Positions 48,193-58,943 of a stretch of DNA of 64,000 nucleotides are shown here, in pieces. The stretch covers positions 86,183,786 through 86,247,785 of the forward strand of contig CM076196.1 in the NCBI GenBank assembly GCA_038277395.1, written 5' to 3'. This stretch comes from Dryocosmus kuriphilus (Eukaryota > Arthropoda > Insecta > Hymenoptera > Cynipidae). Both the position numbers and the translations under genes were made by a program. The notes under the pieces were generated by a model. That model did no database searches. It was not told the origin of the DNA and worked only from the letters and a program-made list of their open reading frames with translations. Each line of letters starts with the position of its first letter. The stretch's first letter is position 1.

Positions 48193-48948
48193 AAGTAAGA
48201 ATATTTAACTTACTTTTAAATGCGAATTTAAAAAAATTAATTTCTCCCTCAGCAGATGTTTATGTAATTGATGTTTATTTGATTGATGTTTATTTAATAT
48301 TTATTTGAGTTAATGGTTCCTTATTTGTGTTTTGGTGTTTAATAAACAGAAAAGCTTTACACCTTAATTCTTCGTTTTAATTTTTACAATCATTTTTTTA
48401 CATTAATAAATAATCAATAAGTAATTAATGCCAACAGCCATGAATCGATTGTCCAGAAGGAAATTGTTTTAACAAAGATTTCCGAATACAGAGTGCGTCA
48501 ACAATTTTATGCCGGGCTGGATTGTTGTATCTCCATTAACAAATCTATAGAGATACAAAAATTTAGTGAAGTAAAGTATAGTTGATACACTTTGTATTTA
48601 GAATTCTTTGTTAAGAACATTTTCTTCAGAACAGTCCAGGTCCAAATATTAAGAATAATATTTTGAATTTGAATATCCCGCCCGCATGCGCGCGTTCTGA
48701 ATTTAGTTCTGCCAGACGTCACTAATAGCGCATGATCGCTCCACGAGCGGCCATATTGTTTCCACCGATTAACATAGGGCTGCACCCCCGTGCTCCGCGC
48801 TATCCGATCTTCATTTGATGCTAGCCCTCTGTGGAGTCACAGCGTATGCTACCATTGTACCTGCTATAGAACTTGAAACTATTTCTATTTAATTCCAATA
48901 TATTTGCGCTAAGCTTTTATTCAGAGCTCAGTTTGCAACGATTGCAAA

Positions 48949-50589
48949 ATGCAGAACAGCTGCAAAAATCATCCCGATAGCTTTTGCTACGTTTGCGGTA
49001 TTTTCATCCCACCTAAAATGAGACAAAACATTTCTCCTACAATGTGAGAAGGCTACGAAATATATTTTCAGATTAAGCCCGATAATGGAGAAAAAAGTTG
49101 GATACCCAACAGCTGCTGTAAAACTTGTGCTAATAAATTATGGTCAGTACAACGAGGAGACTTTGATCGACTTTTTAAATTCACTTTTCCTACTTTTTGG
49201 AGTGAACCTCAAAACCATATCGATGATTGTTATTTTTGTTTAACAGAAGTAAAAGGCTACTCATCACAATGCAAGAACAGCACTATTTACCCTAATATTC
49301 CTTCCGTGACAAAAGCTGCTTATGACTATAATGATTCTTTACCAGGCAATTCTGTAAACCAAAAAGCAGAAGAAATCAATGCTGATGAAAATCAAATCGT
49401 AAAATGTAAATCGACCAGCAACTTGCCAGAATTATTCGACCAGAAAGAATTAAATGATTTGATATGGGACCTAAATTTATCGAAAAATCAAGCTGAAATC
49501 TTAGGCTCTAGGCTCAAAGAAAAAAATTTATTAAAAAAAGATGTAAAAATTACTTACAGAAATCGAGATAAAAATTTTAATATATTTTTTGCCAGTCAAG
49601 ATACTCTCATCTATTGTACCGATGTAGATAGTCTTATTAAGAGCCTTGGTCATGAACACCAGCCAGAGAATTGGCGCTTATTCATTGATGCAAATAAACA
49701 CAGTTTGAAAGGTGTTCTCTTGCATAATGGAAATGAATATCCATCAATACCCATCGCTCATGCCACCAATATGAAAGAGTGCTATGCTGTTATGGAATTA
49801 TTACTTGAAAAAATAAATTACAAATCACATCAGTGGTCTATCTGTGGTGATTTCAAAGTAATAGGTATTCTTCTCGGATTGCAATCTGGCTACACAAAAT
49901 TTTGTTGCTTTCTATGCACCTGGGACAGCAGAGCACGAGACCAACATTATAATGTTAAAGTTTGGCCAGCCAGAAAGACGTTAGAACCAGGAAAAATGAA
50001 CGTTGCTCAAAAACCATTGGTTGATCGTGAAAAAATATTACTACCACCATTACATTTAAAGCTCGGCATCGTAAACAACTTTATCAAAGCAATGGATAAA
50101 AATGGGGAAGGTCATCATTTCTTGAAAAGAAAATTCCCTAAGCTTAGTGAAGCTAAAATCAAGGAAGGAGTTTTTCAGGGGACCCCAAATCCGACAACTA
50201 ATGTTGGATTGTGATTTCGAAACAACCTTGACTGACCTTGAGAGAAAAACTTGGTTGTCAGTAAAAGCTGTCATAAACAATTTCTTGGGGAACACAAAAT
50301 CCAGAAAGTACAAACACCTGATAAACACTATGCTGCAGAACTTCAAGGAATTGAAAGTGAACATGTCACTAAAGATTCACATTCTTCACTCGCACTTTGA
50401 CTTCTTCCCAGAGAATTTAGGGGCAGTCAGTGATGAACACGGGGAACGGTTTCATCAAGACATCACTGAAATCGAAAACAGATACCAAGGAAAGTGGAGT
50501 GTGAACGCTTAGCAGACTACTGCTGGAGGCTCATGACTGATGAACCAAATGCTCATCACCGTCGAGCATGCAAAAGAAAAAGTTTCTAG
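48949..50589 (+). pseudogene. Cys-rich gene of a multi-copy arthropod family, function unknown
   Basis: From ATG 48949 (MQNSCKNHPDSFCYVCG) the frame runs with one in-frame TGA at 49045-49047, then stays open past 50160. A frameshift near 50170 leads into GPQIRQLMLDCDFETTLTDL and GAVSDEHGERFHQDI; a second near 50510 gives the end LADYCWRLMTDEPNAHHRRA and a TAG at 50587-50589. Together about 546 residues. N-terminal Cys pairs (CYVC, CCKTC, CYFC) suggest zinc binding; the centre has WRLFIDANKHSLKGVLLHNG, WSICGDFKVIGILLGLQSGY and FCCFLCTWDSRARD. I recall this order from many hypothetical proteins in arthropod genomes, often multi-copy, which suggests a mobile-element gene, but no function is known to me. 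Only three lesions in 1.6 kb: recently active or recently inserted. Confidence 0.75.
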
Positions 50590-50651
50590 GGAGTAGTAGC
50601 AGCTTATAAATATATTTTTTAAATCATTGAATCATTATTATTATTGTTATT

Positions 50652-51221
50652 GCAAATATTAAAGATATTAATGCAATGAGATATTAGAAACAGTACAATG
50701 ATTCGCCTCGAGTACTTGTTAACCGTCAAATTGGCAACTCTTTAGAAAGAGACAAGTTCTCTGCCTTGTATCTTTCGAACCGTTACAGCTGGAACTGTAA
50801 AACTTTTTCGCAATTTTTTCTGCATCAATAAACGAAGAGAATGACACCAGAGTGACTAAAAAATAAAATTTATTCACTTAAATATAAGGATTTTCGTAAA
50901 ACCATTTTTTTTTCGTGTTTTTTTTTTTGCTTTTTTTTAAATTATCTCAAAAACTATATGAGATATCGAAAAAACAAAAAAAACAGTGGATTCTGCGTTC
51001 AAAAATACATCGAAATCATGTCTCGCTTTGTGCGGAAAAAATTTTTTTCACCCTTTTATCACACGATTTGTGATTTTTTGAAAAAATTTCTAACTCACAA
51101 AATCTCAAAAACTTGACATGATGGAGAAAAACGGAGGTCAGATTTGGATTCAGCACAAAAAACTACCATGGAAATGATATTCTCATCCCAACCCCACATA
51201 GGTCATATTTTTTTGTTCAGT
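50652..51221 (-). repeat. Right ~570-bp terminal inverted repeat
   Basis: Inverted copy of about 45561-46133; differences are scattered substitutions and homopolymer length changes. Confidence 0.88.
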
Positions 51222-51394
51222 TTTAATTGTCACTTTAATAATAAGGTCGTTAAAACTCACCGTATGTTAATAATAATAACCAATGAAACATACTTCTCTT
51301 GGAGCTACTTGAAATTGCGATACGTAATGATTTAAAACTTCAGCTATGGTAATTGGGATGGAGTTATAAGGAATCGAAAAATATTCCCTACTCG

Positions 51395-51655
51395 TTTGGG
51401 GGTTCATTTGGACCCCGCACATGATGAATCATCTAAACGTAGAATTTCACGTAGATTCCGAATCCGCGATCAAAAATAGGTGTTACTAGTCAAAAAACAA
51501 CGTTGACCTTGAGATGACCTTGGGGATGGGGTGGGGGTCATTTGGACCCCTAACATGATACATCATCTGAACGTATAATTTCCCGTAGATTCCGAATCCG
51601 CGATCAAAAATAGGTGTTCACACTTAAAAAACAACGTTGACCTTGAGATGATGAT
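51395..51655 (-). repeat. 134-bp tandem repeats, two copies, inverted (right array)
   Basis: Landmark GATTCCGAATCCGCGATC occurs twice, 134 bp apart (ending at about 51471 and 51605). The outermost unit shares the variant AAGTRTGARCACC with the outermost unit of the left array at about 43645, rather than the ATAGTAACACC of inner units, so outer matches outer. Confidence 0.85.
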
Positions 51656-52675
51656 TGAGTTTTTCTACTGTCTAATTAAAATGGGGCACTCTGTATATAT
51701 ATATTATAAAAAGATCTCGCCGCCGCCGCTGTGTCAAGAATCCCCCATGGGGTCAAGTGACCTCCATGACGATACGCCCTTCTTGATCCTCACGCCTTAT
51801 TGACCCCTACGTGAGATACGACCTTATTGACCTCACCCTCACGAAAATGTGTGATACGCCCTTATTGACCCCTCCATTGATCAGGCGATTGGTCTTTAGC
51901 GAATTTCAATTAAATTTAAATCATTTATTACATATATAACTAATATTCTAACATTTTAAATTATTTTCAAATAAAAATTTAATACATACATGTACCTAAA
52001 CATTAGTGTATTATTATTATAACTGAAAACTATAATATTATATCGAAATTTTAACAGGAGTTTTAACTATGGCGACAAATGAGTTGTCCTCCCAAAACTA
52101 AAAGACTTAAATCCATTAATTATTCCTTAATAATAGTAATACCTATGACTAAGAAATTTAAGAAAATAAGAAATTTATCAAAGTTTCGAAAAATTAGGAA
52201 TATACTTTCATATACCTTTATTTTCTCATGGACAATTATATGTAGCTCTGTCCAGATGTAAAAATCCTGATAATTTGTTTATTGAGAATAAATCAGAAGA
52301 TCATAAAATTATTAACAATATTGTTTGAAAAGAAATTTTTGATTAAAAATTAACTATGTTCTCTTGGTCTCATATTAAGTTAATAATATACGCAATATTA
52401 ATTATAGTTTAGGTGTATTTTTATTGAATTTTTAGATATTTTGGTTATATTATATGAACAGTTTAACACAATTTTTGTTACAGATTTTTGAGATGCAGTA
52501 TTGATTATTTCCACGTAGTGCATCTTGGAAACAATTTCATTGAAATTTAAATGAATTGTAAACTATACTGATCATGGTCACTATATTTACTCACACACAA
52601 TTAACTTATATATGTAGATATATAATTAAAATATAATATACATTCAGTGAAGTTGGCAAAAAACCAATTTAAAAA
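51656..52675. other. Spacer with a short minisatellite
   Basis: At about 51765-51890 the phrase CCTTATTGACCCC recurs in degenerate form three to four times (with TACGCCCTT and TCACG segments). The remainder is AT-rich without recognised features. Confidence 0.5.
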
Positions 52676-53735
52676 ATCTGTCCTCTTCGGGGGCACATTC
52701 TCATCACGCGCTTCGCGCTCGGATGTTTTTGGTCCTTGCACATCGTGCACGGTATTCGTTACGTGGGTCTTAAAATTTCAAAACACCTAATTTTAATGAG
52801 ATTATTAAATATGAATTTTGTATTAAAAATTACAAAAGAAATTATTTTACTTAAGGCTTTATCGACCTTAAGGAATACATTCTCATCATGACACTCGCGC
52901 TTCGCGCTCGACAATTACATTTTTTTAAAACACATTGTAGATTGGTAAAGTTTTTTTTTGATTTTCCAAATTTTCACAATGCAGGATTTCGATTCTTAAA
53001 AGTAAAACGATGAGTCTTATAAATAAATTTTATAGCTCTTTCCAAGGTTAATAATTCTGTTTCTTAATATTTTCTCATATATTGCATAGTTTTGCTGAAA
53101 AGTGTTTTTTGTTTATATTTCAGAATACATTTCACGAATAACTCAAAAACTACGCGTCTGCTCAGAAAAATAATAGAGAGAAAATATATAGACCTTTTTA
53201 AGGTGAAAAACTTTGTTTATTATCATTTTTTTTGTATCTTAAATATTTTGGCAATAAAACACAGTTTTTTATTTTTAATAACGTTTTCTCGATTAAGACA
53301 AAAATCTTGCATTTTATCAAAAAATTGTTAAAATAAAATTTGTAGATTCTTTTGAGATGAACAATTTTACTTTCTACTATTTTTTTTTATCTCGCACAGT
53401 TTAGCCGGAAAATTGATTTTTTGATTTTGTGAAAACCGTTTTTGATGGATAAAACCATAACCGTTGATCAAAACCACTGGTTAACGAACTGGTCCTTTCT
53501 TTTTGCACTCTGAAGAAGTGTGCCAAAGCAAAATCCAATCTGATTAGTCCTTCGAAAGTTATCGTGGGAAGAGGTGCCGACGACGACGGCGACAACGACA
53601 ACGACGACAGACAGACAGACACCGTCGTAAAAACCGTTTTTTTTTTCAGATTCATGGGGTCATGAAACGTCGAGATTTCATGAAATCCGCGAAAGTGATT
53701 TTTCACATAAAACTAATACCTTCTCGTTGAGATGA
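52676..53735 (-). repeat. Inverted solitary copy of the 1.14-kb repeat family
   Basis: On the minus strand it runs from a start resembling GAGAAGGTATTAG (about 53720) through CCCCATGAATC, GACGGTGTCTGTCTGTCTGTC, a short GTTGTCGTCG block, ACGATAACTTTCGAAGGACTA and GCTTTGGCACAC. It then passes through sub-repeats and the tail CGAGCGCGAAGCGCGAG...GATGAGAATGTATTCCTTAAGG, to the terminus GATGAGAATGTGCCCCCGAAG...AGATTTTTT at about 52676. It is the best match to the tail of array unit 5, including ATTGGTAAAG and TTTGGAAAATC. It shows what a complete single element looks like. Confidence 0.82.
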
Positions 53736-53894
53736 GAATGTGATAATGAATTACATGGTTTCTATTTTAATTAATTAATTAATTGTGATTAAGTAATTCA
53801 TCATAATATCAATATTAGAAATCATAGAATTCATCAAAATGTTCAATTTGGGGTAGGCGCGCGAAGCGCGTAGGGGGGCCTGGCCTTCCTTGTA

Positions 53895-54845
53895 CGAGGC
53901 ACATCCAGAAAGTAAGTGTACTCAACTTATGTAGGCTTCAAAAAAAATTTATTAAAACAAAAACATAGTTGGTTACACTTGTACATATGTAAGTTATTTT
54001 TCGACATCGTCACCATCCCTCTCGATACAAGTGGTGAGCCGCGGGATCAATTTTTTTATGCCTGCCTCGAAGAAGTCTCCCGCCAGCTCTTTCGCCCACT
54101 TCTCCACCTCCCCCTTCACCCCCTGGTCCGTTGAAAACTTGTTTCCACCCATGTGCACCTTCAGGGAAGTGAAGAGATGGAAATCTGAAGGGGCCAGTTC
54201 AGGAGAATACGGGGGTAGTTCAAAACGTCCCATCCAAAAGAGTCCAGGAGTTGCTTCGTGGTGTTGGCCGTGTGATGTTTGGCATTGTCATGCAGCAGGC
54301 AGACTCCCTTCGTCAGCATTTCCGATATCCAAGAGTTTCTGTGATTTTTTCGTGTAACAGGGATCTGGAGATTTACGGAAACATCGCAGAAAGATCATCT
54401 AACGTCAATCTGCGATCGTTACGGACCGCCATCTCGATTTTTTCCACAAGTTCTTCAGTCACAATTGAAGGTCTTCCGCTCCTCTGATCGTCATGCACGG
54501 AAGTACGACCATTTTTAAATTCGCGAGACCACTTGTACACACTCGTACGATTCATAGCTCCATTAACGTAAACAGTTTTCATCTTATTATAAATCTCAAC
54601 TGGAGCTTTTCCCTTCACAAGGAGGTAGCGAATGACGGCGCGAATTTCGCACTTGGCGGGAGATACGATCGACATTTTTTTCGCAAGAGACGCTACTGCG
54701 TCAAGAGTTTTCAACACACTAACCTCGGATTGGTCTCGTTTTGAAGGGGAGGGATTAGGCTATGCGGCAGTGTTGCCAACATGTCGAAAAAGTATTCCCT
54801 ACAGCTGTCAGAGTACCAGTACACTTACTTTCTGGACGTGCCTCG
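53895..54845 (-). mobile_element. Internally deleted mariner, sister of 36767-38030
   Basis: The 28-bp ends match those of the 36767 element with one substitution on the left side, and TA flanks both ends (53893-53894 and 54846-54847). At 951 bp it lacks about 310 bp of the centre. The 3' part retains AAAAAAATTTATTAAAAC and the CATATGTAAGTTATTTTTCG segment of the sister copy. Confidence 0.92.
53994..54717 (-). pseudogene. Mariner transposase, deleted and with a premature stop
   Basis: On the minus strand, MLKTLDAVASLAKK begins the N-terminal DNA-binding part (YKWSREFKNGR, RSGRPSIV), which ends in a TAA right after LDDLSAMFP, the same stop as in the sister copy. A short stretch with HEKITETLG follows, then the sequence jumps past the first catalytic motif (TGDE) to LTKGVCLLHDNAK (second Asp). 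The third Asp motif LAPSDFHLFTSLKVHMGGNK is preserved, followed by GEVEKWAKELAGDFFEAG and the C-terminus near 53994. Inactive, but it supplies the segment that the sister copy has lost. Confidence 0.9.
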
Positions 54846-54847
54846 TA

Positions 54848-57800
54848 TATAATATCATATACTTATTATTACTTAAATATAAAATAAAATTAGGAGCTGT
54901 TGCTGACGTCTATTTTATAAATCGGTATTCGTACAAGAAACGTTCAGTAAAAACGGAAAAATGTGTTAATTCCACAAAGTCGTTTAGATGACTGAATTTG
55001 ATTGGTTAAAACAAAAGGTTTGATTAAGTGAATAAAATTTATATTTCCAAAAAATTTATATTTTTTTAGAAGAAACAGAAGGCTTCTTTTGTTACTTGCA
55101 TTGCTTTCCTAACTTTATTTCCAGCGCGAACGTTAAAAAGCTTCGGAGCTAAATACTTGCATGTATATCTGACATGAATTTAAAAGTCGCAACCTATACT
55201 GTTAGAAATTTTTGTCTTAATTTTACGACGCACGTATTGGAAGTTTTACACAGTTACTCACAAATTAGAAAATGTTTATTTAGTAATGAAAATAGAATTA
55301 AATAATTTTTCTATGGCTCCAGATTATGCGAAACTATTTGTTTGGACGTCATAGAATAACATACAAAAAATAATTTGGAAATTTAGTTTTTTTTAGATTA
55401 AAGAACATAAAAGAAACAGTATATGTTTCAAAACTTCTTGAAATTTATATTTAATACTTTTGGTACTGTTCCATATACTTGATATTATTTTTAATACATT
55501 TTTTTAACGATTTTTATGAACCCGTATTAAAATCAAGGGCAAAATCATTCATTCACTGTTAAAGTTGTGAGATTCCTTTAGCTTGCTGATTTCGTAAAAA
55601 CTACGTACTGGATTTTTTGTGACTTGCTGATAAAATGAAGAGGGAAAAAATTAAAACCTATTAATAAATATACGGAAAAATTCATTTACAAATTTCGGAA
55701 CTGTCAGCTATATACTTATGTATCGCTGAAGTTACCGAAACTTCTAAAAACAAAATTTTATAATTCGAACAAGTGAAATTGCATGTAGTTACACATATTT
55801 GAATGAGAATTACGTAAGTTTTTCGTAATTGAAAGTACATTTAAAAAAATTTCGTTACAATTTTGCAATTTGTAAGATAAATTTAGGAAAATTCTGTTAA
55901 ACTTTAGTTAATTTAAGATAATATCGCAAATTAATAACTTCGTATAAAAGACGGGTGTTAACAAATGGATTATGTTAAGCACGCTTTAACCCATTTATCA
56001 TGTTTCTTTCAAGATTTATTTTAAGATAATAAATTAAATAAGATTTTTGAAAGTGTCCTCAAATTGAAAACAAGAGTTGAAGTAAGACACAAAAAACTGT
56101 GTTTTGTGATTTCTCTAAAAAGCTATTGATTTAAAAAAATAGTTTTTCCACTTACTCTTTTTTTTTCAAATAATTCTAGAAATTTCATTAGAAAATTATG
56201 ACCGTAAAATCACTGTTTTGCCCGTTCAGTTTGATCAAAATTATGTGTGCCTAAAGTTAAAAAAGTGCTTATTGACACCTTTCCTTTCAGAATATTTCTA
56301 ACCACTTATAGTTGGGGTTTATATTAGTCTTTTATATTTCTATGAAACAGATTCTTAATGATTATTTTCGAAAAGATAGAATAATTACAAATTCGAATTA
56401 AAAATATTTTGTTTACCTGACTTATTGATGTATTATCAGCAGTTTGCAAATATCCCGGCTCTTCTTCTTACATTTTTCTTGTTCCTCGTTTGAATAGTTG
56501 AAACTTACTTGATCATTTTTTTTTATTTATTTATTTCCTAGTACCAGAAATATAAATGAAATATGGTAGATTAAAAGTATAAAATTCTTCATAATTTCGT
56601 TGAAATGAAAGACCAGCTTTATTGTTTCCTGTCGCTCTGTTGTTATACTGTAGTTCAAACCAACGTGTCCTCAAAGATACAGATAAATTAAATATCTTTC
56701 AATGACAGAAGGGTCAGAAGTTTCTAATATCGTTGAGGGAAGATACGTAGTACCAGATGTACTAGTTGGACATAAAATATAAGTGTATTTCTTGTGAAAC
56801 TCAATGAATTGAGTGTATATTGAAATGTATAATTAATATACTCTTATAATATATAGAAATGCATTGAAATAAATTTAAAAATAACATAATTTCTTTAAAG
56901 CTTTTATGTCTTCTTTTTCTTCTTGCTTGTACATAAGAAGAAAAACATATGTGCGACGGGTCGTGTCGAACCTCGACATTGATAGACATTTTGTTGAATA
57001 TCAATTAAAAAGTTCGCGGTAATTTGTGACAAATCGATTTGAAAACAAGAAAGTTAGAAAAAAACATACTAAATAAATAGATTGTAGTTTACTAAATTAC
57101 TTTTTAAAATGTTTACCCTTTTAAAATTCAAGTGCAGTTTAAAGTTTGAAAGCTTTAGAATTTAATTGTTAGAAACTTTTACTTTTGCATATTTTAATTC
57201 GCATAAAACAGTAAGCTTAGATTCTATTCTTTGGTATTTCTCAAAAAATTAGTTTAGAAAATACTAAATGCACCTATTTTAATTTTGACCCGAGCTGCGC
57301 AAAGTGTTGCGAATAGACATCGTTCTGGGCCTTGATTTTGACATTTTTTCGAATAAAGGTTATGTAAATAAATGTAACATCCCCATAACAATAATATATC
57401 ATGTAGCACAAAATACCAGTGTGCCCTTGCCTTAAAATGTTCTGAAATGCCTCTCATTTGTCAACTGTTAATATTAATGCGACGGACGAATATTTTTCAT
57501 TATTAAAAATTTCGCGCTCATTTATGCCATTGGTAGCACTGCGTACTATATATGACGCATGCGCACACTGACTAAAGTGTGAAGCAGAGGGCAAAATAAT
57601 GTGTCATGATTTAATGAGTGAAGCATTTAGGGCAAAATTATTGCACCAGTGACTGCAATTATGTATAATTATTAACTATACATACAGAATTGATGTTTAA
57701 AAAAAACTGACGTTCACAGTAATGTTTGTTCGAAATACATTTTGAATATCATGATAAAAGAATAAATAAGAGTCTAAAACTATTTGACGTTTATTAATAA

Positions 57801-58142
57801 CAGCTTTAATATTTATCATTAATATTTAATAATAATGTTATTTGATATAATTAATAATTTTAACAATAATTAAGAATTTTTAAATTTATTGATTTGAATT
57901 TCGCGCAAGCATTTTGTTAGTACGCAGCGCCGCCGCAAAACTGACGTCCCTAGTACAATTTCTGAATTTTGAGTACGCACTTTCTGAGTACAAATCTGGT
58001 ACAAAGCTCTTATATTGTACGATCATGTACGAACGGTACCAACGGTACCAACCGTACCAACCATGTACCAAACCAACACTGAGTGTCACCGGGGTGAAGC
58101 AATGTGAAGCAACAAAATAGAAAATCACCTTAATTTTCCTAA
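54848..58142. other. AT-rich intergenic stretch
   Basis: No gene recognised. At 57900-58100 the base composition rises, with a repeated CGGTACCAAC motif (three to four copies near 58030-58070), possibly part of a repeat or of an upstream regulatory region for DPH3. Confidence 0.4.
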
Positions 58143-58359
58143 AAAGTTTCGAAAATACAGAGTTTGGCGAAAATAATCTTCAATTTGCCTATTGAGATCC
58201 TGGCGTCATATTCATAATTAATCAAAGTAAGTGTCTTATGATTTTACGAATTTCGTTGTTTACGCGAGAGAAACACGTGGCTTTCTAACCTCTTTGGAGT
58301 CAATATTGTCAATAAAACAGCTAAAACTCTTCTTAAATTTTTGAGGTTTCGAGTCAAGC
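58143..58359 (+). promoter_or_regulatory. Upstream region and 5' UTR of DPH3
   Basis: About 200 bp directly before the start codon, GC-richer than the flanks, with no TATA box near a definable start. The transcription start cannot be placed. An adjacent ATG-free stretch TTTTGAGGTTTCGAGTCAAGC leads into the start codon. Confidence 0.35.
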
Positions 58360-58614
58360 ATGACAATCTTCCACGACGAGGTAGAAATTGAGGATTTCGA
58401 GTACGACGAAGACGAGGATACTTATTATTATCCTTGCCCTTGCGGCGATCAATTCCAAATATCAAAAGCTGACTTGCTAGCCGGGGAGGACGAAGCGACC
58501 TGTCCTTCGTGTTCTCTTGTTGTTAAAGTAATTTACGATAAAGAAGCTTTTGCTAAAGACGCAGAGGAAGTTTCCAAGAAAGAGGAGAAACAACAGGCGA
58601 AGCAAACTGCATAG
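58360..58614 (+). CDS. Dph3: Diphthamide biosynthesis protein 3 (CSL zinc finger)
   Basis: An intact single-exon frame of 84 residues, close to the usual 80-90 for the family. It opens MTIFHDEVEIEDFEYDEDED, typical of DPH3/Kti11, and carries the metal-binding CPCGDQF (Cys26, Cys28) and CPSCSL (Cys48, Cys51); the four Cys ligate one metal ion. DPH3 is a small cytosolic electron donor to the iron-sulfur enzyme Dph1-Dph2 in the first step of diphthamide formation on elongation factor 2, and in yeast it also assists Elongator. The tail is Lys/Glu-rich (KKEEKQQAKQTA). The start is the first ATG of the frame with the canonical N-terminus. No lesion. A possible gene on the other strand ends 25 bp beyond its stop. 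Confidence 0.97.
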   Translation: MTIFHDEVEIEDFEYDEDEDTYYYPCPCGDQFQISKADLLAGEDEATCPSCSLVVKVIYDKEAFAKDAEEVSKKEEKQQAKQTA

Positions 58615-58639
58615 GTATTATTTTATTTATCACATAAAC

Positions 58640-58771
58640 TTATGTGTATTTTGCTGCAAAAGGGGTCGATGGTGGTTTAAAATTTCCACCAATCTTGTTG
58701 CAATGTTCTGTCCACGCGTCGCGTAATTTTATAGCGAATTCGGTTATCTGCACTGGAGTACTCCGAGAGTA
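58640..58771 (-). CDS. Possible terminal exon, unrecognised gene
   Basis: On the minus strand an acceptor-like AATTCAAATTCAG precedes an open frame of 43 codons, beginning YSRSTPVQITEFAIKLRDAW and ending in GGNFKPPSTPFAAKYT and TAA (58642-58640). The composition is protein-like, unlike most frames nearby, and the region is GC-richer. The frame stays open some 80 bases further upstream but has no ATG there. I do not recognise the protein. If real, upstream exons lie to the right, and the 58944-60919 element would be in an intron. It would be convergent with DPH3. It could also be a pseudogene fragment or a chance frame. Confidence 0.42.
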   Translation of the reverse strand, partial: YSRSTPVQITEFAIKLRDAWTEHCNKIGGNFKPPSTPFAAKYT

Positions 58772-58943
58772 CTGAATTTGAATTGCGATGGCGGGTGCAA
58801 ACGCGCAAAATATTTTGGCTCTTATTAATTTACTTTTAAAAGAACTTAATGAAGTTTACATTTCAGTATTTAAAAAACGAAATTACGAATTAAACAATGG
58901 AAACAACTCTTTGAAATTTAAAGCATTTAAAGTACCAAATTAA

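Larger units (their letters stand above)
45556..51231 (+). mobile_element. Long-TIR element, ~5.7 kb, with two transposon-type genes
   Basis: Two inverted repeats of about 570 bp bound the element (about 45561-46133 and 50652-51221). They match at high identity throughout, for example CTATGTGGGGTTGGGATGAG, CATTTCCATGGTAG, CTGTAACGGTTCGAAAGATA and ATCTCATTGCATTAATATCT in opposite orientation. A 10-bp direct repeat ACTTTAATAA lies just outside both ends (45546-45555 and 51232-51241) and may be the target duplication; 8 bp would fit the P superfamily, but the AT-rich context makes chance possible. Inside, both genes point to the right: P/THAP9-like remnants, then a Cys-rich gene of unknown family. 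Confidence 0.82.

Noticed and set aside
53401..53706. 101-codon frame on the minus strand
   Set aside because: It is the microsatellite and flanks of the inverted 1.14-kb repeat copy.
54031..54991. Open frames on the plus strand of the second mariner copy
   Set aside because: They are antisense shadows of the transposase on the minus strand.
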